A stretch of 64,000 bases of DNA, taken from NCBI GenBank assembly GCA_002737365.1, contig NSIL01000009.1, positions 1-64,000 on the forward strand, given 5' to 3'. The position numbers and the translations under genes are program-made. Below are positions 8,868 to 18,523 of the stretch, one piece after another. How positions within the stretch are numbered: the first letter of the stretch is position 1; the number at the start of each line of letters is the position of its first letter. Source of the stretch: Acidobacterium sp. GTDB taxonomy: Bacteria; Acidobacteriota; Vicinamibacteria; Vicinamibacterales; UBA2999. The notes below the pieces were generated by a model, which saw only the letters and a program-made list of their open reading frames with translations, was not told the DNA's origin and did no database searches.

Positions 8868-8898
8868 GGCAGCACTGAAGTGCTGCCCTCCTGGCACC
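8868..8898. repeat. hairpin plus copy of a dispersed AGTGCYGCCC repeat
   Basis: GGCAGCACT-GA-AGTGCTGCC (8868-8887) is a perfect 9-bp inverted repeat. It overlaps AGTGCTGCCCTCCTGGCACC (8879-8898), which recurs with one mismatch at 28835-28854. It lies just upstream of yaeQ. Confidence 0.6.
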
Positions 8899-8917
8899 TT
8901 TCAACTTTCAACTCCGA

Positions 8918-9460
8918 ATGGCCCTGACTGCAACCGTCTATAACCTCGACACGGAACTGGCCGACATCGACCGTAGTGTCTACGAGACGCTGGCGATCCG
9001 CATGGCGCGCCAGCCCTCGGAAACCGCGGAGTACATGCTGGCGCGGTACCTCGCGTATTGCCTCGAGTACACCGAAGGCATCGCGTTCACCGAGGGTGTC
9101 GCCGCCGGTGGCGATTTGCCCGCCGTCATGATCAGCGACCTCACTGGCCAGGTGACCGGCTGGATCGAGGTCGGCATGCCGGCCGCCGATCGCGTACATC
9201 GCGGCATGAAGAAAGCGGGCCGCGTCGCCATCTACACCCATCGGACCGTGTCGCAGGTGCTGGCCCAACTCAACGGGCAGAGCATCCATCGCGCCGCCGA
9301 GATTCCCGTGTTTGAGTTTGGCGCAGGATTTATCGAAGAGGTCGCAGCGACCATCGACCGGCGCGCAAAGGTGTCGGTCTCGGTCACCGAACGACAGCTT
9401 TACCTGGACATCGACGGGCGGACGTTTACCGCCAGCATTAACGAGCATCACTTTGCCTGA
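8918..9460 (+). CDS. yaeQ: YaeQ family protein
   Basis: 180 residues, the usual length of the family. Conserved stretches include the N-terminal MALTATVYNLDTELADIDR, RMARQPSET, ARYLAYCL, GWIEVGMP and KAGRVAIYTHRT. YaeQ has a PD-(D/E)xK nuclease-like fold; a clear biochemical role has not been established. The gene stands alone between a repeat-bearing spacer and the phosphatase gene that starts 10 bases after its stop. Confidence 0.9.
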   Translation: MALTATVYNLDTELADIDRSVYETLAIRMARQPSETAEYMLARYLAYCLEYTEGIAFTEGVAAGGDLPAVMISDLTGQVTGWIEVGMPAADRVHRGMKKAGRVAIYTHRTVSQVLAQLNGQSIHRAAEIPVFEFGAGFIEEVAATIDRRAKVSVSVTERQLYLDIDGRTFTASINEHHFA

Positions 9461-9470
9461 GTCACCCCTG

Positions 9471-11099
9471 ATGAGAATAGTTGCCGCCGCCCTGGTTGTG
9501 GCGTTCCTGACCGGTCACTCGCCGAGCGCGCAAGTCCCGCCGGTGCCCAGAGGCCCGAAGTTGGTCGTGCTGATCTCGGTTGATCAAATGCGCGGCGACT
9601 ACCTCGATCGCTTTCAGCACCAGTGGTCGAAGGGTCTCAAGCGGCTGGTGGCTGAAGGTGCATGGTTCCGGCAGGCCGACTATCCGTACTACAACACTGT
9701 GACCTGTTCCGGCCACGCCAGCATGAGCACCGGCACCGTGCCCGCCGTGCACGGCATGGTGCTCAACCAGTGGTGGGAGCGCGACAACAGCCGGTTGGTG
9801 AGCTGCACCGATGATGACGATGCGCGGCTCATTACCTACGGTGGGCCGGTGAAGGGCGTCGGCAACAGCGCCAGGCGACTGATGACGACGACGTTGTCCG
9901 ACGAAATGCGCATCCAGGCGGTCGCGCCGCCGCGCGTGGTGAGCATTTCGCTGAAGGCGCGTGCGGCCATCAACCTGGGCGGCCACCGTCCCGACGCCGT
10001 CATCTGGCTCGACGAAGACCACGGGGAATGGGTCACGTCAACGGCGTTCGGCCAGACGACCACGCCGTATTTTGCCGACTACATCGCGAAGCATCCGCTG
10101 CGCAACGAGATGGGCCGGGTGTGGGAGCGGTCGATGCCGAAGGAGCGCTATCTGCACGACGGCTCAGCGCAAGGCAGGCAGAAGACCGCGCTCGTCACCA
10201 AGGAGTTCCCCCATATCGTCAAGGGCGATGGCAGCGCGGTCGGCGGCACCTTCACTGACGCGTGGGAGTCGAGCCCCTACTCCGATGCCTACCTGGCGGG
10301 CCTGGCCGGTGCGGCTCTCGACGCCCTGAAGATGGGCCGCGGCCCTGGCATCGACTATCTCGGCATCAGCTTCTCGGCGCTCGACAAGGTGGGCCACGAT
10401 TTCGGGCCGGACTCGCACGAAATTCAGGATGTGCTGATTCATCTCGACCGCGAGCTGGGTGTCCTGCTTGACAAGCTGGATCGCGACGTCGGCAAGGGCA
10501 ACTACGTGCTGGGCCTGACGGCCGACCATGGCGTGGCGCCGGTGCCCGAGCGCGTCAAGGCCCTGGGCTTCGACGCCGGCCGCATCAACACGGCCGCCAT
10601 CGGCCGCCAGCTCGATGAAGTGCTGCTCAGCGAGCTCGGCTCCGGGACCTTTCGCACGCGCATCATCTCCAGCGACATCTACTTCAACACCGGTGTCTAC
10701 GCGAAGCTGCTGCACAATGCCAAGGCGATGGACGCCGTGATCGCGACCATCCTGAAGACGCCGGGCGTGGTGCGGGTCTACCAGAAGGGCGAGTTGTCGG
10801 CGACCGATCCGTTTACGCGCGCGTCGCTCCTGAGCCACTACGACGGGCGAAGCGGCGACTTGAAGATGCTCGGCCGCCCTTACTGGATTACCTCGTCAAG
10901 CACCAGCACGCACGGCACCGGTCACCGCTACGACACGCGCGTGCCGGTCATCCTGTTTGGCGCCGGTGTCCGAAAGGGTGAGTATCTGCAGTCCTCGTCG
11001 CCGCTCGATCTGGCGCCGACCCTCGGGTTCCTGTCCGGTGTGATGCTGCCTGACGCGAGCGGCCGCGTGCTCACCGAAGCGTTGCTGCCTCGGCCCTAG
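9471..11099 (+). CDS. secreted alkaline phosphatase-superfamily phosphodiesterase/phosphatase (PafA-like)
   Basis: 542 residues from ATG 9471, with a signal peptide (MRIVAAALVVAFLTGHSPSA). The upstream in-frame part overlaps yaeQ and is not coding. Metal and active-site motifs of the type I phosphodiesterase/alkaline phosphatase fold are visible: Asp38 in LISVDQMRGD, the nucleophile Thr near 78 in YNTVTCSGHASM, SALDKVGHDFGPDS, LTADHGVAP and a late GHRYDTRVPV. The arrangement resembles the PafA phosphate-irrepressible phosphatases. It probably releases phosphate from organic monoesters in the periplasm. Confidence 0.85.
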   Translation: MRIVAAALVVAFLTGHSPSAQVPPVPRGPKLVVLISVDQMRGDYLDRFQHQWSKGLKRLVAEGAWFRQADYPYYNTVTCSGHASMSTGTVPAVHGMVLNQWWERDNSRLVSCTDDDDARLITYGGPVKGVGNSARRLMTTTLSDEMRIQAVAPPRVVSISLKARAAINLGGHRPDAVIWLDEDHGEWVTSTAFGQTTTPYFADYIAKHPLRNEMGRVWERSMPKERYLHDGSAQGRQKTALVTKEFPHIVKGDGSAVGGTFTDAWESSPYSDAYLAGLAGAALDALKMGRGPGIDYLGISFSALDKVGHDFGPDSHEIQDVLIHLDRELGVLLDKLDRDVGKGNYVLGLTADHGVAPVPERVKALGFDAGRINTAAIGRQLDEVLLSELGSGTFRTRIISSDIYFNTGVYAKLLHNAKAMDAVIATILKTPGVVRVYQKGELSATDPFTRASLLSHYDGRSGDLKMLGRPYWITSSSTSTHGTGHRYDTRVPVILFGAGVRKGEYLQSSSPLDLAPTLGFLSGVMLPDASGRVLTEALLPRP

Positions 11100-11114
11100 C
11101 GTGGCGACCAGCCT

Positions 11115-12041
11115 TCAGGTGTGTCGAGACCGGAACTGGTCGATCTCGGCGAGCGTCGGCACACTATTGAGCGCGCCCGCCCGGGTACAGCTCAGCGCCG
11201 CCGCGGCATTCGCGAACCGCAAGATCTCGCGAGGGGCGGCGCCGCTGAGGAACGCGGTGATGAAGCCGGCGCGAAACACGTCGCCGGCGCCCGTGGTATC
11301 CACCGCGCTGACGGCAAATCCCGGCTCGATCACCAGGTCGTCACCCACCAGCATCATCGCTCCGCGCGATCCCAGTGTGATGCAGAGCCAGCCGGCATGC
11401 GTGCGCCGCAACGTGGTCAGCGCGCGCTCGTAGTTGCTCTCGCCGGTGATCACCGGCAACACGTGTTCCGCAAAGATCGGCATGCTCACGGCGGCGATCA
11501 ACCCCGGCGTCTGTTCGGTCACGCGGTCGAAGTCGCTGGTCGTCGGCACGCCAGCCTCGCGCGCCAGGGTCGCGGCCCGAAGCGCCGCCCGCTCATCCAC
11601 ATCGTCAACATGCACCAGCCGCGCCGAGGCAATCAGGCCTGCCGGCACTTCGTCAGGGTGAAGTAACAGGCGCTCGCCGCGATCCCACAGCACCATGCGT
11701 TCGCCGGTGCGCTCGTCCACCGTGATGACGGCAAACTGGTTGGCGCCTTCGCGCGTCACCACGTGGGAGAGGTCAATGCCGTGGCCGGCCAGTTCCTGCT
11801 TGATTCGGCGGCCGTTGTCGTCGGTGCCAACCGCGCCGAGGTAGGCCACGCGCAGGCCGAAGGCGGCGCAGGCCGACAGCGCCGTGGCCATCTGTCCCCC
11901 GCACGACACCGAATGACTGGTGATGCGCATCTTGGCGGTCGGACTGTCGGCGACGGGGGAGCCCGGCAATCGATAGACGAAATCCACAGAGTTGGCGCCA
12001 ACCCCGACAACATCATGGGCCTTGGTAATTCCGACAGACAT
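11115..12041 (-). CDS. PfkB family carbohydrate kinase
   Basis: 308 residues from ATG 12041. Signatures of the ribokinase fold are GGQMATALSA (PfkB signature 1 region) and the C-terminal VDTTGAGDVFRAGF with the catalytic Asp and anion hole. N-terminal VGVGANSVDFVYRLP is the usual first strand. Substrate (ribose, fructose, nucleoside or other) cannot be told. A TATACT box lies 8 bases before the ATG. The open frame upstream of 12041 is a shadow of the VWFA gene. Confidence 0.85.
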   Translation of the reverse strand: MSVGITKAHDVVGVGANSVDFVYRLPGSPVADSPTAKMRITSHSVSCGGQMATALSACAAFGLRVAYLGAVGTDDNGRRIKQELAGHGIDLSHVVTREGANQFAVITVDERTGERMVLWDRGERLLLHPDEVPAGLIASARLVHVDDVDERAALRAATLAREAGVPTTSDFDRVTEQTPGLIAAVSMPIFAEHVLPVITGESNYERALTTLRRTHAGWLCITLGSRGAMMLVGDDLVIEPGFAVSAVDTTGAGDVFRAGFITAFLSGAAPREILRFANAAAALSCTRAGALNSVPTLAEIDQFRSRHT

Positions 12042-12049
12042 TGGCGTCG

Positions 12050-12057
12050 AGTATAGG
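12050..12057. promoter_or_regulatory. overlapping back-to-back -10 boxes for pfkB-like kinase and VWFA genes
   Basis: Only 24 bases separate the two divergent ATGs. AGTATA (12050-12055) reads TATACT on the minus strand, 8 bases before the kinase ATG. TATAGG (12052-12057) on the plus strand lies 8 bases before the VWFA ATG. Spacing predicts leaderless transcripts on both sides and mutually exclusive polymerase binding. Confidence 0.45.
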
Positions 12058-12065
12058 ATGGGTTG

Positions 12066-13886
12066 ATGACACTGCGGGACGGATCGCTGCTGGCCGGGCT
12101 GCTGGCCGGTGCCGTGGTGGCCGCCGCCGCTCAGCCGGTACAGCAACCGATCTTCCGCGCCGGCACCGACCTGGTCCGCGTCGACGTGACGGTGACCCGT
12201 GATGATGAGCCGGTCACCGATCTGGGGTTGGCTGACTTCGAGCTCACCGAGGACGGCGTGCCGCAGGTGGTCGAGAACATGCAGTTGTCGCGCGTGTCCG
12301 GCAACCGGGCCAGCGACCTGAACGAACCGCTCGAGATCCGCTCGCGACAACACGCCATGCTCGAAGCGTCGCGCGAAGACGTGCGATTGTTCGGCATCTT
12401 CCTGGACGACTACCATATCGACAAGCGGCCGGAGATCACGCTGCCGCTGCGGGTGGCGATCACCAGCTTCATCAACCAGCTCGGGCCAAACGACCTGGCG
12501 GTGATCATGGAGCCGCTCGAGAGCCTGCGCGACATCAAGTACACCCGCTCGAAGCCGGACTTGCTCAGCCGCGTCCGCAACTTCGAAGGCCGCCGCAACG
12601 AAACGTTTCCGATCAAGAGCGCGGTCGAAGAAGCGCAGATGACCCAGCGCAACTGGATGGAACTGCGCGCCGGCGTCACGCTGTCGGCGCTCGGGGCGCT
12701 GGCCACCCAGTTTGGCGGCCTGCGCGAGGGGCGCAAGTCGATCCTGTTCTTCAGCCAGGGGCCGCCGGCCAGGCCCGGCAGCCCGAATGACGCGCTGCTG
12801 AAGGAGGCGATGGAGGCGGCCAATCGCGGCAACGTCACCATTCATGTGATCGATCCGCGGCCGCTCGGCAGCGTCGGCTTCGGCGGCGACGACATCCTGC
12901 GCCGCATTGCCTACGACACCGGCGGTCGCGCCATTGTCAGCAGCAACGATCCCGAACGGCATCTGCGCTCGGTGATGTCTGATGCCAGCGCCTATTACCT
13001 GGTGGGCTACACGCCCACGCGGCGAACCAACGACGGCAAGTTCCACGAGATCAAGGTCAAGGTGAACAGGCGCGGCCTGAAGGTGACGGCGCGCCGCGGC
13101 TATTGGACGGCGAGCGAGAAAGAGCTGACGGCGGCCGCCGAGGCTGCGGCCACGCCCGTCAACATGGCGTTGCAGAACGCGCTGTTGGCGATCGGCGACG
13201 CCGTCTCGAACCGGGCGGTCAGCATCTGGACCGGCGTCTCGAAGGGGGAGGGCGAGCACACGCGGTTCACCTTCACGTGGGAGCCGCCGCCAGGTCCGGC
13301 GCGCGTCGACAAGCCCGCGCGGCTCGAGATTCAGCCCGTGAACGACGCGGGCAAGGAAACCATGCCGGCCCAGGTGATTGGCGGCGCGCCGGGTGAGTTG
13401 CCGCTGATGGCGCGGTTCGAGTGGCCGGCCGGGCGGCAGCGCCTGCGCTTCACGTCACTGACCGCTGCCGGCGAGACCATTGACCGGTGGGTGCAGACCC
13501 AGGTGGTGCCGGACCTGTCGAAAAGCGCCGTCGTGCTCGCCACGCCGCGGTTCCTGCGCGCGCGCAACATGATCGAGCTGCGCGCGATCGAAGCCAACCC
13601 GTCGGCGTCGCCGACCGCCTTGAATCGGTTCGCCGCAACCGAGCGCGTGCTGGTCGAGATCGAGTGCGCCGCACCGGCCGGTGACCCGCCGCAGGTCACG
13701 ATCGACCTGCTGACCGCCAAGGGCGATCTGCTGCGGACGCTCGACGCGCCGCCGCTGGCCGGTGGCCGGCTGCGTCTGACGCTGCCGGTATCGAGTCTGG
13801 CCAATGCCGCCTACGTGCTCCGCGTCACCGCCACCGCCGGTGACCAGTCGGTGGAACAGTGGGTGGCGTTCCGCGTCGCGAGATAA
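12066..13886 (+). CDS. VWFA-related acidobacterial domain protein (secreted)
   Basis: 606 residues from ATG 12066, with a short signal peptide (LLAGLLAGAVVAAAAQ). The N-terminal repeat FRAGTDLVRVDVTVT and LADFELTEDGVPQVVENM is the hallmark of the acidobacterial VWFA-related family (TIGR03436 type). It is followed by a von Willebrand A-like fold with FGIFLDDYHI in the metal-site position and KSILFFSQG. After the domain, from about 330, comes a beta-rich region. Members are common in acidobacterial genomes; their ligand is unknown. Confidence 0.88.
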   Translation: MTLRDGSLLAGLLAGAVVAAAAQPVQQPIFRAGTDLVRVDVTVTRDDEPVTDLGLADFELTEDGVPQVVENMQLSRVSGNRASDLNEPLEIRSRQHAMLEASREDVRLFGIFLDDYHIDKRPEITLPLRVAITSFINQLGPNDLAVIMEPLESLRDIKYTRSKPDLLSRVRNFEGRRNETFPIKSAVEEAQMTQRNWMELRAGVTLSALGALATQFGGLREGRKSILFFSQGPPARPGSPNDALLKEAMEAANRGNVTIHVIDPRPLGSVGFGGDDILRRIAYDTGGRAIVSSNDPERHLRSVMSDASAYYLVGYTPTRRTNDGKFHEIKVKVNRRGLKVTARRGYWTASEKELTAAAEAAATPVNMALQNALLAIGDAVSNRAVSIWTGVSKGEGEHTRFTFTWEPPPGPARVDKPARLEIQPVNDAGKETMPAQVIGGAPGELPLMARFEWPAGRQRLRFTSLTAAGETIDRWVQTQVVPDLSKSAVVLATPRFLRARNMIELRAIEANPSASPTALNRFAATERVLVEIECAAPAGDPPQVTIDLLTAKGDLLRTLDAPPLAGGRLRLTLPVSSLANAAYVLRVTATAGDQSVEQWVAFRVAR

Positions 13887-13889
13887 GCC

Positions 13890-13911
13890 TTCTCTTGATC
13901 TCTTGACCTCC
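13890..13911. repeat. CT-rich intergenic motif, copy 1
   Basis: TTCTCTTGATCTCTTGACC follows the VWFA stop. Related words occur at 25625-25649 and, on the other strand, 38687-38710, each at a gene edge. Confidence 0.4.
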
Positions 13912-13968
13912 GGTTGTGAATGGCGGCCCGGTTTGCCCGTAAGATGGCCTCACGGAGTTCGTACCCGA

Positions 13969-16008
13969 ATGACCCGAATCACAACCTTATTGCTGGCGAT
14001 TGGCCTCGCTACGGCGCTGGGCGCGCAGGCACCACCGGCGTCGGTGGCGCCGTCAACCGCACGCGGCGAATGGCCCACCTACGGTGGCGACCTGGCCAGC
14101 ACCAAGTACTCGCCCCTCGATCAAATCACCGCCGCTAATTTCGGATCGCTCAAGCTGGCGTGGCGCGCGAAGTCGCCGGATGGCTTTCTCAGCCTGACAC
14201 TGGCCGACGGCAGCGAGTGGTCCGCCGACTCCAAGCTGATCTTCGACGAGCTCAGCCGCATCGAGCCCAGGCGTTGGCGCGATGGCCAGCCGCCCTTCGT
14301 GCAGAACTACAAGGCGACGCCGTTGATGGTGAACGGCACCGTCTACGTGAACACGGCGGCGTCGGTGGGTGCAGCCTACGATGCGCGCACCGGCGCGCTT
14401 AAGTGGGTCTACAACCCCAAGAGCTACGAGTCGGGCACGACCACGCTGACACTCAGGTGGAACCAGCGCGGGGTCGCGTACTGGACCGATGGCAAGGACG
14501 AGCGCATCTACTGGGGCACCGGCGACGGATACCTGATTTGCGTCGACGCCAAGACCGGCAAGCCGGTGGCCAGCTTCGGCCAGAACGGCAAGGTCGATCT
14601 GATGGAGGGCTTGCCGCGCGCCAAGCGCGGCATCCGCGACTATCTCAACGCCTTGACCTACTCCGTGCAATCACCGCCCATCGTCGTCAGGGACATGATC
14701 ATCACGCCGGCGGCAATCTCGTCGCTGATCAAGACCAAGGAACAGATCCCCGGGTGGCTTCGCGCCTTCGATGTGCGCACCGGCAAGGTGCGCTGGACCT
14801 TCCAGACCGTGCCGCCGAAAGGGGAGTTCGGCAGCGAGACGTGGAGTGACGGCTCGAACGAATATGCCGGCAAGGTGACGGTGTGGACGATGATGAGCGC
14901 GGACGAGGAGCTGGGGCAGGTCTACCTGCCGACCAACACCACCGCGCCTGATTTCTACGGCGCCCATCGCCTGGGCAACAACCTGTTCGCCGAGAGTATC
15001 GTCGCCCTCGACCTCGCCACCGGCAAGCGCGTGTGGCACTTCCAGACCGTGCATCACGGCCTGTGGGACTACGACAATCCCGCCGCGCCGAACCTGCTCG
15101 ACATCACGGTCGACGGCAAGCGCATCAAGGCGCTGGCACAGATCACCAAGCAGGGCTACGTTTACACCTTCGATCGGGTCACCGGCGTTCCGGTGTGGCC
15201 GATTGTCGAGACGCCCGTCGCGGCCTCCGACGTGCCCGGAGAGAAAGCGTCGCCGACGCAGCCGATTCCGTCGAAACCGGCGCCGTTCGAGTACCAGGGA
15301 TCGACGGTCGATGAGTTGGCGGACTTCACGCCCGAGATTCGCGCCGCCGCGATCAAGGCGATCGAAGGATTCCGGACCGGCCCCTTGTTCACCCCGCCGT
15401 CCCTACAGGGCACCATCGTTCGTCCCGGCACCACGGGTGGCGGCAACTGGCAGGGCGCCGCCGTCGATCCGGCGACCGGCCTGATGTATGTGCCGTCGCG
15501 AAACGCCTACGCCGTGTCGAAGCTGGGTGTGCCGGAAGCCGGTCTCGAGAGCAACCTGCTCTACATGCAACAGCCGGGACGCAATCCGACCATGCCTGAT
15601 GGCCTGCCGCTGTTCAAGCCGCCGTACTCGCGCCTCACCGCCATCAACATGAACACCGGCGATCACGCGTGGATGGTGCCGGCCGGAAGCGGCGATCGCA
15701 TCCGCGACAACCCGCGGCTCAAGGTCCTGAACCTGCCGCCGGTCGGCGGCGACAGCACGTTCAGCGGCCCGCTGCTGACGAAGACGCTGTTGATCTACGC
15801 CTTGACGACGGGCGGCACGACCGGTGGACCGCGGCTGGTGGCTTATGACAAGGCGAGCGGCAAAGAGCTGGCCTCGGTGGATCTGCCAGGCGCCGCAATC
15901 GGCACGCCGATGACCTACCTGGTGGGCGGCCAGCAGTTCGTGGCCATCACCGTGCAGGGTGCCACCCCGACGGCGGTGCCGGAGCTGGTGGCGCTGTCGC
16001 TGCCGTAG
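13969..16008 (+). CDS. secreted PQQ-dependent dehydrogenase (quinoprotein glucose dehydrogenase type)
   Basis: 679 residues from ATG 13969 with a signal peptide (MTRITTLLLAIGLATALGAQ). The N-terminal EWPTYGGDLASTKYSP is the classic opening of the eight-bladed PQQ propeller, with later blades GAAYDARTGALKW, GYLICVDAKTGKPVASFG, GKRVWHFQTVHHGLWDYD and GLMYVPSRN. There is no C-terminal cytochrome c motif (CxxCH), so electrons must pass to a separate acceptor. Likely oxidises a sugar or alcohol in the periplasm. Confidence 0.88.
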   Translation: MTRITTLLLAIGLATALGAQAPPASVAPSTARGEWPTYGGDLASTKYSPLDQITAANFGSLKLAWRAKSPDGFLSLTLADGSEWSADSKLIFDELSRIEPRRWRDGQPPFVQNYKATPLMVNGTVYVNTAASVGAAYDARTGALKWVYNPKSYESGTTTLTLRWNQRGVAYWTDGKDERIYWGTGDGYLICVDAKTGKPVASFGQNGKVDLMEGLPRAKRGIRDYLNALTYSVQSPPIVVRDMIITPAAISSLIKTKEQIPGWLRAFDVRTGKVRWTFQTVPPKGEFGSETWSDGSNEYAGKVTVWTMMSADEELGQVYLPTNTTAPDFYGAHRLGNNLFAESIVALDLATGKRVWHFQTVHHGLWDYDNPAAPNLLDITVDGKRIKALAQITKQGYVYTFDRVTGVPVWPIVETPVAASDVPGEKASPTQPIPSKPAPFEYQGSTVDELADFTPEIRAAAIKAIEGFRTGPLFTPPSLQGTIVRPGTTGGGNWQGAAVDPATGLMYVPSRNAYAVSKLGVPEAGLESNLLYMQQPGRNPTMPDGLPLFKPPYSRLTAINMNTGDHAWMVPAGSGDRIRDNPRLKVLNLPPVGGDSTFSGPLLTKTLLIYALTTGGTTGGPRLVAYDKASGKELASVDLPGAAIGTPMTYLVGGQQFVAITVQGATPTAVPELVALSLP

Positions 16009-16034
16009 AAGCCAGCCACCTAGGAACAGCAGTG

Positions 16035-16796
16035 TTAGAGGTCCAGCGTGACGACCACCGGTCCGTGGTCGCTGGTGCCGATCTCGCGCTGGACGACTGA
16101 CGTGGTGGCGCGAGAGGCGAGCGTGCTTGACGCCAGCACGTAGTCAATCCGCCAGCCGATGTTCTTCTGCTTGAGGCTGCGCCACGGCGCCCACCACGTG
16201 AACAGGTTGTCGTTGTCCGGATCGAGGGCGCGGCCGACATCCACGAGGTCGCGCGCAATGACGCGCTCCAGCAGGGCGCGCTCATCGGGGCGGGTGCCCA
16301 TCTGGTTCGGCTTGCGCTCGCGTTCGTGAATGTCGCGATCGGTGCGGGCGACGTTGAGGTCGCCGCAGAGGATCACCAGGCGCTGGTGGCGAGCGGCGCT
16401 CGCCGCGAAGGAATCAAGCGCGTCGAGGAACCTTAGTTTCGCCTCGTAGTCCTTGCCGCCGTTTGGCACGTAGATCGACGCCAGCAGGATCTCGCCGACC
16501 GGCGAGGTGATGGTGGTGCAGACAATCCGCTGCTCGAAGTCGAATTCGGGATGCACACAAGCGGGTGAGGCGTTAACCAGCGACTTGGCGATCAATAACG
16601 CGACCCCGGAGTAGCCCTTCTCGCCGTGCCAGTAACTCCAGTAGCCCTCGACATCGCGCAGCTCGAATGGCAATTGGTCGAGCGAGGCCTTGATCTCCTG
16701 CAGGCAGACGATGTCGGGCTGTTCGGTGGCGAGCCAGTCGAGCAGTTGACCCTGCCGGGCGCGAACGCCGTTGACGTTCCAGGTTGCGATCTTCAT
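16035..16796 (-). CDS. xth: exodeoxyribonuclease III
   Basis: 253 residues, normal for XthA-type AP endonucleases. Motifs are KIATWNVNGVRAR at the N-terminus (metal-site Asn), CLQEIK (Glu), YSGVALL, ILCGDLNVA (Asp/Asn) and the C-terminal IGTSDHGPV (Asp-His pair). The enzyme cuts DNA at abasic sites and trims 3' ends. Its ATG overlaps the stop of the upstream beta-propeller gene (16793-16796). Confidence 0.95.
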   Translation of the reverse strand: MKIATWNVNGVRARQGQLLDWLATEQPDIVCLQEIKASLDQLPFELRDVEGYWSYWHGEKGYSGVALLIAKSLVNASPACVHPEFDFEQRIVCTTITSPVGEILLASIYVPNGGKDYEAKLRFLDALDSFAASAARHQRLVILCGDLNVARTDRDIHERERKPNQMGTRPDERALLERVIARDLVDVGRALDPDNDNLFTWWAPWRSLKQKNIGWRIDYVLASSTLASRATTSVVQREIGTSDHGPVVVTLDL

Positions 16797-18523
16797 CGAT
16801 TCCAGTGGACGACGATGGTCGCCGATCGTGGCGCGGCGCTGGGCGCCGGCAGGTTGAGCAGGAAGCGGCTGCCGTCTGGTGTCACGTCGAACGAACGGAT
16901 GGCCGCGCCGCCATCGAACAGGCGATCGATAGCGGCGATCTCAATCTGCGGCTGGGTACGGGACAGCAAGACGAGGTGCACTTCAGAGCCGCGGCGGAAG
17001 TACAGCGCGTTGCCGTCTCTTCGCCAACGCGGTTCGGTGCCGCCCGCGGTGGTGACGCGGATGCGCTTGCCGGGTTCGGGAAATGTATCGATGTAGATCT
17101 CGGATTGCCCCGACTCATCCGATGCATACGCGACCCACTGCCCATTCGGCGAGAACGCGCCGTGGGTCTGGTTGAAGCTGCCGGCCGCGTAGGCGTTAGG
17201 CTCGGCGCCGGTTGGCGGCACCACCCAAAGGTCGTCTCGCGTCTGGGGGTTGCGACGACCGATCAGCAGGTAGCGGCCATCGCGCGACCAATCCCACAAC
17301 TGAATCGGCGGATCAAACGTCGCGCTCGTCTGCTCCGGCAGCACCGCGCCGGCGCCACGGATCTGGATGTGGCGACGCTTGCCGACCCACGCCACGCGCA
17401 GGCCGTCCGGCGACCACACGGCGCTTTCATCGATGTCGGTGTCCAACGACAGGCGCGTCGGCACCGGTTGCGTGCCGTCGCGGATCCAGACGTCGAGTGT
17501 GCGAAATTGTGGATCGAGCTGCGTGACGGCGACTCGTCGTCCGTCCGGCGCAATGCGCAGGTCCCACGATGCCGCGGGTTCGCCCGCGCGGCCCAGCGTC
17601 TCGCCGGTTGGCGACACCCATCGCAGTTCGCGCAGGTTCGAGCCCGGCGCCCGGTAGATGAGGACATCCGATGCGGCCGTGGCGAACACTTGTCCGAGGG
17701 CCGCGCGGCCCGTCGGAACACCGGCGAGCATCGACCGTCCAGCAGGCAACCACGTGGTGGGATCGAGTGGCTGGGCCATGAGCGCCGTGTCGTTCAGGAT
17801 CAGCAGCGTCTGGCCGGCGATCACGGGTTGTGCGTCGGAGTCGGCCAGTCGCGTGCGCATCGCCGGGTTGTCGAGTGACGTCAGCCAGATGCCCGCGCGC
17901 GCCCGCTCGCGCGCCATTACCAGGTAGGCGACGTGCCGTCCGTCGGGCAAGAAGGCGGGCCACGAATGGCCCTGCTCGCCGGCCTCGCGATCGACGGTCG
18001 TCAGCGCCGCGACCGTGCCGTCGGCCGACCGTCGCATCAGGCCGCTGGTGCCGTCCGGCGCGAAGATGAGATCGCCGGCGCTGTTCCATGTGCCACCGCG
18101 TCCGCTCGTCACCTCTGCCAGGTCAGTCACGGATCCAGAGGCGAGGTGGATCGCGCGCAAGCGCCCGCCAGACAGGAAGCCCACGCGCGCTTCGTCGGGC
18201 GACCAGAACGGCGCGGCGGCGCCATCGGTTGCCGGCAACGCCCGGGTCTCGCCGGTCGACAGATCCTGCAACCAGAGTGAGACCCGGCCGCCTTGTGCGG
18301 CTGGATAGACCAGGCGGCGGCCGGTGGGTGCCAGCGCGAGTCCAAACGGGTAGTCGGCTCCCGAGCCGACCTCGACGGCGTCGGGTGGTGTCCAGGCCGC
18401 CCGCACCGGCTCAGACTGAGGCGGCGGGACGGATGGCGGCGCGGTTGAGGGCCGGCAGGCTGTCAGCCCAACCGTGATCAGCAGCGCGCCGAGCAGGAGA
18501 TATACTGTCGGTCTTACGTCCAC
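16793..18523 (-). CDS. WD40-like (TolB/PD40) beta-propeller lipoprotein
   Basis: 576 residues from GTG 18523. A lipobox-like LLITVGLTAC ends the signal, so it is probably a lipoprotein (Cys near 23). Repeating blades of the TolB/PD40 type follow: FGLALAPTGRRLVYPA, PFWSPDEARVGFLSG, AFLPDGRHVAYL, DLRIAPDGRRVAVTQ, VWSPDGLRVAWVG, DWSRDGRYLLIG, AFSPNGQWVAYASDE, EPRWRRDGNALYF. In acidobacteria such propellers often follow a Ser/Thr kinase domain; none is present here. No enzymatic motif seen. Confidence 0.8.
   Translation of the reverse strand: MDVRPTVYLLLGALLITVGLTACRPSTAPPSVPPPQSEPVRAAWTPPDAVEVGSGADYPFGLALAPTGRRLVYPAAQGGRVSLWLQDLSTGETRALPATDGAAAPFWSPDEARVGFLSGGRLRAIHLASGSVTDLAEVTSGRGGTWNSAGDLIFAPDGTSGLMRRSADGTVAALTTVDREAGEQGHSWPAFLPDGRHVAYLVMARERARAGIWLTSLDNPAMRTRLADSDAQPVIAGQTLLILNDTALMAQPLDPTTWLPAGRSMLAGVPTGRAALGQVFATAASDVLIYRAPGSNLRELRWVSPTGETLGRAGEPAASWDLRIAPDGRRVAVTQLDPQFRTLDVWIRDGTQPVPTRLSLDTDIDESAVWSPDGLRVAWVGKRRHIQIRGAGAVLPEQTSATFDPPIQLWDWSRDGRYLLIGRRNPQTRDDLWVVPPTGAEPNAYAAGSFNQTHGAFSPNGQWVAYASDESGQSEIYIDTFPEPGKRIRVTTAGGTEPRWRRDGNALYFRRGSEVHLVLLSRTQPQIEIAAIDRLFDGGAAIRSFDVTPDGSRFLLNLPAPSAAPRSATIVVHWNR

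Noticed and set aside
12042-13259. Possible N-terminal extension that would make the PfkB kinase 714 residues
   Set aside because: The region is antisense to the VWFA gene and shows no domain; the kinase begins naturally at ATG 12041.
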